From Chrysomallon squamiferum (lineage: Eukaryota > Mollusca > Gastropoda > Neomphalida > Peltospiridae), in contig CM022671.1 in assembly GCA_012295275.1 (NCBI GenBank), positions 19,170,956 to 19,234,955 on the forward strand: DNA of 64,000 nucleotides. The letters run 5' to 3'. Position 1 is the stretch's first letter. Every line of letters begins with the position of its first letter. Below the pieces are notes generated by a model that worked only from the letters and a program-made list of their open reading frames with translations, made no database searches and had not been told where the DNA came from. The position numbers were made by a program, and so were the translations under genes. This document shows positions 14,101-27,100 of the stretch, in pieces.

Positions 14101-17100
14101 TTGCTTGAAATTTAAAACAAAAAAACACAAAACAGAAGTGTTAAGATTTACATGGCTGTAGATGACTTTAGTTTGGATGTGATAAAACCCGAGTGAATAT
14201 GGCCGCTAGTCAACAAATTAGGTTTGTGTATCAGTGTTTTGTTGTGAAAACCTGTTGTTATTGTTGTGTAACTTTTAGTTTTGTCCTTGTATAGTTCTAA
14301 GAAAATTGTGTATTAATTATAAAAACTTCTGGGATTATGACATTATTATTTTGACAATAAATAAAAGTAATGTTGCCAAGTATCTAACTTGCGTGCTGTT
14401 GGGCACAAAATCAGTTCTTCTCTGACGAATTTTTCACACTGCTCCTATCATTTGATCCTACTGACTATTTACTTCAAACCCTACCAGACAACTATGTCTT
14501 ATCATAAATTTGGGTATTTTCTAAGGGAATATACATCTATTTAATATATGCACAAAAAAAAAAAAAAAAAAAAAAATTGGTATTTGGTGACAGTAGCCCA
14601 TGGCATTCAGTTTTCAATTCTTGTATCTGTAGAAGAAAATTTAATAACATTAAATACTGTAAATGGCTGAAGTGTTGTTAAATATTTATTAACTTTGGGT
14701 ATTGTAAATGTCCTTAAAGGATAATAAAGTCAGTATAAACTTACATGGTGGAAGTAATCATTATCTAACACTTACATGCATACTATCTTCTTATTGTATA
14801 TTATATCCAGTAATGACTAATGAAGTCTTTAAATGCTTTAAATATTCCTTTTCACTGGACCATTTAGTTTGGTCTTTTGACAAAAATTCTATCCTCTGTA
14901 CTGAAAAGTCAGAGCCTAGAAAATCCCAAATTTCCAGTCTGAAACTGAAATTGAATTCAGTCGTTACCAGTAAAGTACTTGAAATATAATTAAAGTAAAG
15001 CTTTTCCAGTATGGGCTACACCTTCTGATTCTAGATAATAAGCTATCCATCCATTGAACAAATTCTGTATTTTAATTGTATTAAGAGATGATGGTTAACA
15101 GTAATTACATAACCATTAGTTGTCTTGATCCGTTGATATACTTTACTGTTAAAACTAGGGCAATATTCTATGTTGTAACTTACAGAGCATGTTAGAAAAC
15201 AAAAATAAAGCTGTGCTTTTTCTAATATGTTGATGTATTTAATGTAATCCATTTAAAGCTGTTGTCTTTTTAACTATAAAACCTTACCCAACCCTTAATT
15301 TTTGTTTTATATTAAACAAAGGCAAAGTATAAATTTTTTAAATTGTTTTAAAAATGTAACAAGTTTTGTAAATTTAACAATTTTTGTTTAAAACTCATAT
15401 TTAATACAGAGGCTTTATTTCTGTTTGATATTTTTCTTGTTAGATTTTGGGTGAAAAAAACAACTACCACCAACAACAATAAAAAAAATGGGGAAGAAAA
15501 ATCCCAATTATTAATGCTGTGAATACAGTTTAGATATCTTGTTTTGAGATTAAACTACTTAACTATTTAGGTGACTGAATAATACTTCTGAGCCTTGTTA
15601 TTATTGAGATGACTGAAAGACATTAATTGGACTCATTATCATCAAAATAACTGAATAAATGATTTTCAAGGAAGTGAATAAATGTTATTTGTTGACGTTG
15701 TTAAACATTTTCCTCTAGATAAATGTTGGAATGTTGAAATGTTTTTTGATGCCCTGTTTTAATGTTTATTATGAAGATAAACATTTTTGAAATAGAATTT
15801 GTATTCATATTTGTAATATAATCTTTGCTGTGTGAATTGTAATGACTTCCTAGTTTCATTATTAGATTGATGTTAGATAATCCTACAAAAAAATATATAT
15901 ATATTTGTTAATTCATAAAAAGTATGTACATTTTTAAAATCAATATTAGGTCAATAAAAGTGTTAAAAAAACCCAATAATAATTTAAATGATCATAATGC
16001 TAATACAAGTAGACTGTCCAGTAATGATAATTCAGAAATCTGAAACATTGGATATATCCCCAAATGTTAATTTTGTTTTGGCCACATATTTTATTGAACA
16101 TTTCCTAAAAAAAATAAATAAAAAATCCTGTAGAGTATTAAGTGAGTAATTATTGCAAATTTCATTATCAGTTATTATACTACAAATAAACAGCATATCT
16201 ATTAATTACTATTATTTAAATTATTGAGGCTGTTCACTAGAAATACTTAAATATTTTGCTTTTAAAGCTTTGCCACTAAATCACAATTTGTATATTGTAC
16301 ACTACTTTTTCAAAATCAAAGATAGACTTTCTACTGATGATTTCACATTATGGATAGCTAATCTGAAATAACAGAACATTTATTAGAAAAAGTGAAATTA
16401 GCATAGTTTATTACAGTTTAAATTTTTTGAATATTGTAACTTGGACTTCTTAAAGATTAGAAATATTTACTTAATATATGTTAATATTAAATAATTTTGG
16501 TTTCCAAAAATACTTAATTTACTATATTATTAGTTATTTTTATTTTTTTTTTTTTTTTGTATGTTTTTTCATCATTTTTATATATATATAAGTAGCAAAA
16601 ATATTTAGGTTACTAATAAGATATATATTTTTAATAAATCTGGTTGTTGTTTGTTTATTGTTTGTTGTAATAAATTACTTGAACAGGTAACTAAAAACAT
16701 TTATTTATGATTCATTTTGTGTATTATTTAGGTGATCATCAAATTTGCAGGAAAAGAAATTCCAAAGAGCCCATACACTGTGAAGGTAGAGGGAGTGGCT
16801 GGGGACCCATCCAAGGTAACTGCCAAGGGGCCTGGCCTTGAGAAAACTGGGGTGGTTGCTGGCAAGAAAACATACTTTGAGGTCTATACAAAAGGTATTG
16901 ACACAATTTAATAACAGTGTATGTGCTTCTTTCTAAAGATTAAATGAATTGTAAGCAAATTAAAGTAGATTGGTATATAAAATAAAATAATTATTTTTGT
17001 TGATTTTAATTTACAGTGCTTTTAAAAGAATTGTCCCTGTTTGCATAAGCTCAGTCTTCAAAACCATTTTGTATTCAATACCATCATAGAAATGTTTGTA

Positions 17101-20100
17101 TTTCATTGAAATTAATAAACTCCATACACATGACAACCATAATTCCTATTATTTTAGGCAAATAGATTATAATGCATCATTGAAACAAAACATTTAAATC
17201 TATATATATATATATATAATATGTAAAATGATGAAAAATAATGAATTTGCAAATGTTCAGTTAATCAGCATAATCATTTCTTTATTTATCTCTGATGAAC
17301 AATGCATGCTTAGGCTGAGGGTTCATTAAATTTAATTATTAGCTGTTAATCAAAATACATTAAAAAAAAACCCAACTTTGGTCTTCTATTACAACAGGAG
17401 CTGGCAATGGTAATGTGGACGTAGCCATCTTGGATCCTCGTGGACGCAAGGACTCGGTGCGAGCCAGTATTCAGCCAGTGAGGGGAAAAGAAGGGACCTT
17501 CCTAGTGGAGTACACCCCAGTGGAACCCGGACAATACTCGGTCAATGTGTTCTTCTCTGGCCACCAGATTCCAAACAGCCCGTTTGGAGTTAATGTGTCA
17601 CCAGGTATGTACCTGTTTTTCTAAACATTTTAGCTCTAAATATAAGGACCACAACTTTCTAAAACTTTTTATTATTACTATTATCGCTGTTATTATTTTT
17701 ATAAAGGTCTTTTTAGATATTTCTGATGATCTTATAGCTCAGAAAAATAGAATTTAAATTACTTCATTTTAATTTATCATCATCTTTGTTTTTGTTATTG
17801 TTTTTTTATACACATCTATATGCAAATTTGTACATACAGAAATATAATAAACAAACACAAAGGTAAACATATACATGCATGTGTACATATACATACATAC
17901 TTATTTTAAAGAATTTTATTTTAAAATTTATGATCATATAGTACAAAATGGAGAAATGTTATTAGAAATTTTATATCTTATATTTTTTCCTTTCTAAATT
18001 ACACATTATTAAAAAAACAACAAAAAAACAATGCCTTGTTAATAAATGAAATCTTAAGTGGGATTTTGTTTTGTTTTCTTAACTGCTTTAAAAATAAATT
18101 GGAAATTGATTCTTTTGGTAAAAAGACTTCACATTACAAAAAAATTCTTCTTAGTTTCACATTCATCACTTACTCTATTTATATTGCAAAATATTTTTAA
18201 AATAAAATTAATTTTTCATAACTATTCACTAAATATGAAATTTAAAATTTTTTTTCTTTTTTTTTAATAAAATAAACAATGCTTTAATTTTTTGTATAAA
18301 TACAGTATTTGCTTTCATTTAGCATTTTTCTTTAAAAAATACAGTATATTTGTTCAAATATGCCTGTTTTCATGTTAGACAATCTTGTGATATCCAGTCG
18401 AGCTCGCAGGTTATCAGGTAGTTTCTTAATCCTTCCCAACTCCTTCCCCTATTTTAAATTAAACTAACTTCTGAAAATCAGCATAGGTGTTTGGTCTTTA
18501 TAATTAGCTTAATATTCTGAAATAAGAGATGAAGGACTTACTGACACAGTGTTTACATTGTTTTACTGATCTGACCACTTGTTACTGGTATTTATTATAC
18601 AAAAATATTAGTAATATAAGTAATGAATTTTCAGCTTTAGGTTGTTGTTTTTTTCTGTTACACAACTGTGGGAAATATAACTTCCAAACTGAGCAAAAAT
18701 TAACATTTTTTGTGCCTATTTATATGGACGTGTCAGTATTATACTTTCACGGAAATGTGTGAATGAAAATGCTAACATAAAGTAGAAGGGGAGAGAAATC
18801 AGTTTTAAATATGTATTATGTTATAGTATAATGTATGAAATTTAAAGCAAATAACAAAGTACACATATATATTATATAATATTATATAGTATATTATATA
18901 TATAATATAATATAGTGTAGTATAATATAATATAATATAATATAATATAATATAATATAATATAATATAATATAATATAATATAATATAATATAACTGTA
19001 ACATAATTTAACACATACCTCTATGAAATAATACTCAGATTTTTAAAATACACATTTTTATATCTGGGTAGATGATTTAGTCATGTCCAGTGAAGCCCGC
19101 AGGTTATCAGGTAGTTTCTTTTTCTTATTAAATTGTTTCATAAATTTTATAATCTTTCATAATGATACAGTCAAAAAGCCAAATTAAAAATACTTTAATT
19201 ATAGTATTTATTTATTTATTTATTTATTTATTTTTTTTTTTTTTTATAATTTGTAAATACTTCTGTTAAACTTGATAAGTTATATGAATATCTGTCTATT
19301 TATACCTTGTTGTTTTGTCAGATTGTTTTTTAAATATTTAAAAAAAAAATGTTTTTACAAAAATTATTACTTGAACAATGTAGCATAGAGTAATTTAAAT
19401 AAACTTTGTTTTTAATACTAGTCACTTTAGTGGCATACCAATCCAGCTAGGAGATTTCCATCAGGTAGTTCCTTGTTTTAAAATTTTTAAAAATTCTTTA
19501 AAGTGATAGTCCAGTCTAAGTACTTTTTTTTATTAAACATTTCTAGCATAGTCCATGCAGACTCCTTATTCTAAAATTCTTAAATTATTTCCCTTTTTTC
19601 AAAAAACAAAACAGAAAACAACACAAAAAACACTCTCTCCACTTTTGTTTCAGATCTTGTGTTTACATTATATTTAAAATCTGAAGAAGCATTAAAATTA
19701 GTATTAAAACAAAATATTTCTTTTATCACAGGCTTATTACAAGACCATTTTTATTTTTAAATGTATTTCATTCCCATACAGAATTGCATTTATCATTTCT
19801 TTTGCCATGTTTTTTAATCCTTTTTTTTTTTTTTCTCATATTCTGTAAAAACATTATTTTTGGTGAATAATCCTTTTATATTAGTATAGTATTTTTCAGT
19901 GTTATAAATGCCCTCCAAGATGCCTAATTTGTTATTTTCAGGAATATTTTAATTGTAAAATAGCTCGTTTTTCTGATCTGGTTCCAGTATATTAAATTAT
20001 TAATTTTCCTCAGTTAAAATTAAATTTAGAACTTTTTACCTTATATTCAAAATTAATAATTCTTACAAATGTCTAACTTAATAAAGGTTTTATAATTCAG

Positions 20101-20162
20101 TCATAATAAATAGCATTTAATATATATGAAACCCAAAACTGAAATGGGTGGATCAACAACAA

Positions 20163-20201
<39 letters not shown>

Positions 20202-21070
20202 TAATAATAATAATAATAAAAAATAAAAATAATAATAATAATAAAATAACAAATATTTTTTTTAAATTACAGAAAAAGGCAATATTTTATAACTGATTTC
20301 ATAAAAGGCATATACACTTTTTTTATTACTATTTTTTTGTTTAACTTTGTTTGGTGCTGGGACATTGGGAAAGAAAAATATGGATAGAATTATTCAACTA
20401 GTTGTATTACATTTCAGCTGGAAGAATTTTATGAAATGAGCTTACTAATTCATTATGCATCTTTACATTGCTTCAAAAATATTTAACCTGCATTTATAAA
20501 GAAATATAAACATGATTAATTTCTTTCTTTTTTTTAAATAACAACTATAAATTTTACCAAAACATTTTTAATGACAAATTATAAATATGTATATACTTAC
20601 TATCATATACACATATATTTTTACTTAATTATAATTTTTTTCTGCAAATTTGATTCCACATGTTTATAGCAACATTATTAATATAACAGGCATTCATTAT
20701 AACATAATTAATATTTAGTGTTACTGCTAATTATCATTTTAATTTAAAAGTCTTCTGTTTTCATTGTGGCAGCTTTACTTTTATAGGCAAACAAGTATCA
20801 TTCTTTATTGAATTGTATGTTTGGGCTTTCCCCATTCGAAACAGTGATCAGTATAACAGATATCATGATACAGCATGCTTTCCTGTCTCTTTGAAACATG
20901 CCTAGCAGTATTCAACAGCAGTGGGTTTCATTCTTATTATGTGATATAAAAATAACTAAATATTATTTTAATTCATTCATTCTTTCATTCATTCATTTGT
21001 TAATTCTTTTGTTAGTTTATTGATTTATAAGTCATCAGATCAGTAAATATTTGTACTTGAAAAATAGTTT

Positions 21071-21105
<35 letters not shown>

Positions 21106-24100
21106 TATTTCAGCCTCCAATGCCAAGGCTTGCTATGCAACTGGCCGTGGTATTCAGCCAAGAGGAATCAGGGTCAAGGACAATGCTGAGTTCAAAGTTC
21201 ACACAGCAGGAGCAGGAAAGGGTGATCTTAACGTTCAGATTATTGGACCAGGTGGGTACTTAGTTATTTATTTCATAATTAATTAATTAATATAAAAATA
21301 AATGTACAATATGAAGTAACTGGTGATTAAAGAAATTGAATATGTGAGAGTAATAATAATTTTATTAAATTTATATCTTTTTAAATTATCAGGACTTGTT
21401 TGTTACTGATAAAAACAAAATATAAGCATTTAAATATGTGATCCAAAAACATTTAAATGGCAAAATATAATGTGGAAAACTTTTTAAAATTTTCTTTTTT
21501 CCTTCATTATTTCTGAAAAAATAATGGTAATTTATTGCATAATTCTAACCATATTCCTTTTAATATTATTTTACTTGCTTTTGTTATAAAAAGGTGGGAT
21601 ACCAGAGAAGTGCAATGTAAGGAAATCTCCAACTGAAGAAGGAGTTTACCTCTGCAGCTATGTCCCTACAAAACAAGGATCATATGTCATCAATGTCACT
21701 TTTGACAATGCTCACATTGCCAAGAGTCCATTTAAGGTTGATGTTGGTCCTTTTGTTCTGTCTAAGATTGTTGCATATGGTCCAGGATTGGAATCTGGAG
21801 TTGTTGGCCAGCCTGCTGTCTTTACAGTGGAAACAAATGGAGAAACTGGTGCTCTTGGTATGTAATGTCTGTGTACTAACACATACATAAGAAATTTCAT
21901 AAAATGTATTTATTTATTTAATATGTCTTTATTATTATTATTATATACACAAGTTTTGAAAATTTAAATATATTTGTATTAACTTAAAAAATGATCAAAA
22001 CATTTTTGTACATGTAAATATAGTATAATATTACATATTTCCAAGGTTTCTCCATTGAGGGCCCATCACAAGCAAAAATAGACTGCAAGGACAATGGTGA
22101 TGGATCAGCTGATGTCACCTACTGGCCTACACAAGAAGGGGAATATGCAGTGCACATCCTTTGCAATGAACAGGACATCCCCAACTCCCCATACATGGCC
22201 CAGATCCGCCCTGCTGAACCATTTGATGCATCGAGGGTTTGTTAATGATGTTTTTTTTAGAATATGATGTATTAAAGAGCTCTTCATAATTCATTTTAAA
22301 TATAAAACAACAACAAAAACAGAAGTGAAGTTTATTAAGTTTGGAGCACAAAAAGTCAAGATCTGTTGTAACAAAGCTGATATCTCCTGGCTCTAATTGG
22401 AATGAAATATTCATTTTAAACATTGTGCAGCTTTTGCTTTCTTCTAATTAAAATAGTTTACCTCTATGATGTAGTAACCATTGTTGCAGGTTACTGGTGA
22501 AGGGATGTTTCTATAACAGTTAAATGAATTCTCTTTTCCAATTAAAACAATATCTTAATTTTATTGTTTCATTACAGGTCATTGCTAAAGGGCCAGGGCT
22601 GCAGAAGACAGGTGTTACTGTTGGACAAAAGGCTGATTTTCATGTGGACACAAGATCAGCAGGAAAAGCACCACTGTCCATCCAGTGTTTTGATGTGGAC
22701 TACAAACCTGTGGACGTTCTCATCAGAGACAACAAGAATGGAACATTTGATTGTCACTACACCCCAAAACGCAATGTGAAACACACAGTTGTCATTTCAT
22801 ATGGTGGAGTGAATGTACCCAATAGTCCATTTAGGGTGAGATGTAAAATAATTTGATAGAAAATATATTTACTGTATCACTTTTTGTCTGACTCTTTTAC
22901 AAAGTTACTGGATAACTCATAATTAATTTTCATCTTTACATAAAAATGTTGATATATTTATTGCAGTATATATTTAGTGAGTTGTATAATGCTGAATTAT
23001 AAATATATGATCATCCTAGAACAGTTATTTACAAGGTAATTTAGAATTGTTTTTGCTGTTATTACTTTCATCTTTATTTATTTAATGTTTGGTAATTAAT
23101 CTGTTAATTAATCCATAGATACTTTCTTTCTGTAAACAGATAATTATAATGTAGTTTCTCATCATTCTTAACAGATTTTTGTGTCTGAACCGACCAATCC
23201 TTCCAAGGTAAAAGTTTATGGACCTGGTGTAGAAAAAGGTGTAAAAACCGGAAAACCAACCAGTTTCAAGGTGGACTGCAAAGAGGCTGGGCCAGGTAAA
23301 ATTTTTAGTTAATGGATTTTATTAAATTAAAAATAATTATTTTCCATGAATTAAGTATAGATATTTTTAAAATCTATATTATAGGAAGGATATTACTGTA
23401 TATTTCCTTGATATGTTGAAATATTTAAAAAATTAAAAATGAAAATTTAGGAAAAAGATATTAAAAACACAAGAAACCAAAGCATTTTTATATAAATTTA
23501 GTTGACTCAAGAAATACTTTTAAATTTATTATTTAAAAATGTATATGTAAAATAATTTCATACTTGTCTAAAATAATATTCCTTCTGTTGTAGGTGATGT
23601 TGCTATTGCCTTAACTGACAGTAATGGCCAAGATGTTCCAGTGAACGTTACTGACAATGGTGATGGTACTTTCACTGTGGATTATGAACCAAAGACACCA
23701 GGAACATATACTGTAATGGTGTATTTGGCAGGCAAGGAGATACCAAAAAGTCCTATCAAGGTTAATGTTGAGTCCAGCATTGATGTTAGCAAAGTCAAAG
23801 TTGTTGGCCTTGAACCAAGTAAGCATCTTTATTATTTAAATAATTTTTTTTACTTTAGCCACAGTATTAATAAAATATGAATAGATGAAATGTATGGCAG
23901 GATTAAAAATATGACTAAGGTATATGTGTATGTATAAAGTGACTCCCCTATCCAATAGTTTCTTGATACTTTAATATCTTAGTATGAATTGAAGATTTAG
24001 GCAGGTTAATCTAGGAAAATTATTTTACAAGGAGATAATGTATTTGTTTGGCATTGTCAGTTCAAAATTGAAGAACAACATAAAATCACAGATAAAAGAT

Positions 24101-27100
24101 AAGCATGGATAGAAATAATGAGAACAAATTATCCAACAATTTTTCTTTTTGAAGCAGTTGTAAAAAAATGATTTTATACTCTGAAGTTATCCTTTAATTT
24201 TGTTGTTAATCTACTTGAAAATCATCAGAAAAAAACACTTTAATATTTTCTTTGTAAAGAAATGCCTATGGGTGTGGAAAAGAAAATTGACATTATCTCG
24301 GCTGGCTTACCCAAAGCCGAGGCACGAGTGATGATAACCTCTCCTAGTGGACAAACAAGAACTGTCCCTACTCAAGAAATAGCTAATGGCCACACTGCTA
24401 GTGTTGCCTTCTTAGAGCCAGGCCCCCACATGGTCAGTGTTCAGTATGCTGGTGTTGAGGTTCCCAAATCTCCCTTCAAGGTGGAATCGGTAAAAATGCC
24501 ACCAAAAGTTAAAGCTTATGGCCCAGGTCTTACTTCTGGCCAGCCTGAGAAACCATGTTGCTTTACAATTGACACCAGAGAAGAAACCAACCCAGGACAG
24601 CTAGGTGTTACAGTGGAAGGACCCACAGAGTCCAAAATTGAATGTACGGATAATGGGGATGGCACTTGTGCTGTGGCCTATTTCCCACAGAAGGAAGGAA
24701 CCTACAAGGTGAATGTAACATATGGAGGTCAGCACATCCCCCAATCTCCATTCACTGCTGAGATTGCCAAAGGTGCAGGAATTGATGTCAGTGGAATTAC
24801 AACCAGTGGGCCTGGTCTGTCTCCTGATGGTAAAACGATATGTTCATATGCATGGTTGAATGTCTCCCAAGCCTCTTGATGTCATTGCCTCAACTAATAC
24901 TTTATGCTAACAATGGATTGAAGATAATCACTTCTTTAACATCTGCAGAATTTTTCATTGCATGTTTTCAGCTCTTTTGTTTTTTATTTTTTTTTATTTT
25001 TAATGATCTTTTTATATTTCAGTTTTAATGATTAGTCTTGGAGAAAAAAAAAATGTTTTCCTTTCATTTTATCTTTTTTTACTTGGCAGAAATGAAATTA
25101 AATTACTAACTTGATATTTGCAGCTGTAAAAAGATTGCATTATTTATTTATTTATTGACAAAATGTAGACTTATGGGTATTAACACAATTAATAAGATAT
25201 CATAGTGCAGGCAGGTGTTTGTGACATGAATTATCTCCCCTACATAACAAAAAAATCATTTTAATTATATAACCAGATCTTGGAATACAATTTTTAAATT
25301 AATAAAAAAAAAATTTCCATTATATTTTATTGTTTCTTTTACAGTTATTTTTATTGTGCAGGATAAAAGAAAACATTGGTTATTTGTTTATTTTATTTTT
25401 TGTTTTGATGTTGTCATCTAATAAGTTTATTAATAACAGAATATCTAATACAAATGATTTTGTTACTAAAATATGCTAATCTGTTTGATATTATTAGTTA
25501 ATAGTTTTATGTTTGAATGGTTAGATATAATTAGGCATTAAATGAATTTTTTAGTTGTCACAGAATAGATGAAATGGCCATCAAGTGCTTTAGTTACGTT
25601 GAATGAAGAATGCATTGGCTTAAATATTCAGACATTTTCTGTTTATTGTTTAGCAGTTCACATATCATCAGTGTATATTTCATATTTTCATGCATTATTA
25701 TTCTAGAATATCTACCACTGATCTAAATTTTACCTGTTATTTCACATTCTGAGGATAACATATTTACTATGCCATCGTTAAAAAGCAATTCTCTAAATGT
25801 TTTGCATTATTCTTGATTTTTTTTTATATCTTTCATCATAGGCTCTCAGTAAAAAGCTGTGATCTAAAATGTTGTAATGTCTAAATAAAACCTATCATTG
25901 TAACCGTACTATTATTGAAAAGTAATGATCTAAATCTTGTTATGCCTTGGAACTGCTTATCTTGTGTCACTTCAGTATCTTTGACATCTGCAGATTCTAT
26001 GATTTTGTGTTCAAGATTTGAAATATATTAATGATATTCAGTGTTAATGTTATTAATATTATTATTTTTATTATTACTATATTTTCTGTCAGTTTTAATC
26101 TATGATTAAGATTTTAGAATGTTGATTAATGTGGGAGAGAATAGATAGTTTAATAAGAGAAATAAATTATTTTTAAATGTGCGTTTGTGTAAATATGAAG
26201 CAGTTTAGATACATGAATTGATGGAGAGTAATTTAGTTTGTTTTATTTTTTTATAAAATCATTTATACATGTTTCAAGTGATAGAAAATCTTGATTTCTT
26301 TTAAAAAAGAATTGATTTCATTTTTATTTTTCTGTCTTTTGTTTTCTCTTTTCTTCCAAGTTCCATAAGCTAAGGTTTGTATTGTCAGATTCATTATGCA
26401 ACTGAAGTTGAATTTAACATTGTTAATATTTTGTTATTAACCAGTTTTCCATGTCAGTATGTTTCACTGAATATTTCATTTATCACTATATTCCACTGAA
26501 TGTTTTATTATGAGTGTGTTCCACTGAATGTTTCATAATGAATAATACATACAGAAGACTAAAACTTATGTCATTTTAGGAGTATTTATTGAATCTCCTA
26601 CTGAGTTCACTGTTGATGCTAAATCTGTCACTCCTGTTGGCGAAGGCAATGTCAAGGCCATCCTGACAAACCCAAAAGGTCAAAAGACAGAATGTCCAGT
26701 TCGCAACAATGGAGATGGTACCTACACAGTGCAGTATATTCCATTTGAGACTGGTAACTTTATTTTTTTTTATAATCTAATTTTGTGAAATAGTATTAAT
26801 AAATAGTTTAATCTTTTATTCTGGGTAGGTTTGATAATGGCTTCTTGTTTATTAAAAAAATCCACTGAAGTCCAGTTATCAGAACTTCAAATTAATTTGT
26901 CTTCAAAAATATTTCAACCAGACATTGAAAAATAAAAAATATTTCAACCAGTAATTGAAAATAAACTGGTACTAGAAATGTTGCATATGTGATAATTTTA
27001 ACACACTTACCTGTATAGGTGTAAATTGTTTCAGGACCGATGACAGTGGATGTTGCCTATGAAGATGCTGTTATTCCTCACAGTCCATTTTCTGTACAGG

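Larger units (their letters stand above)
17605..21113 (+). other. Filamin intron complex between Ig2 and Ig3 exons, with cassette exons
   Basis: A 3.5-kb stretch holding two intact 39-nt cassette exons, one decayed copy and several simple repeats (TATAA, AAT, ATTT types). No other coding sequence was seen. Confidence 0.8.

Noticed and set aside
18805-19014. Tyr/Ile-Leu repeat protein on the - strand
   Set aside because: Translation of the (TATAA)n repeat.
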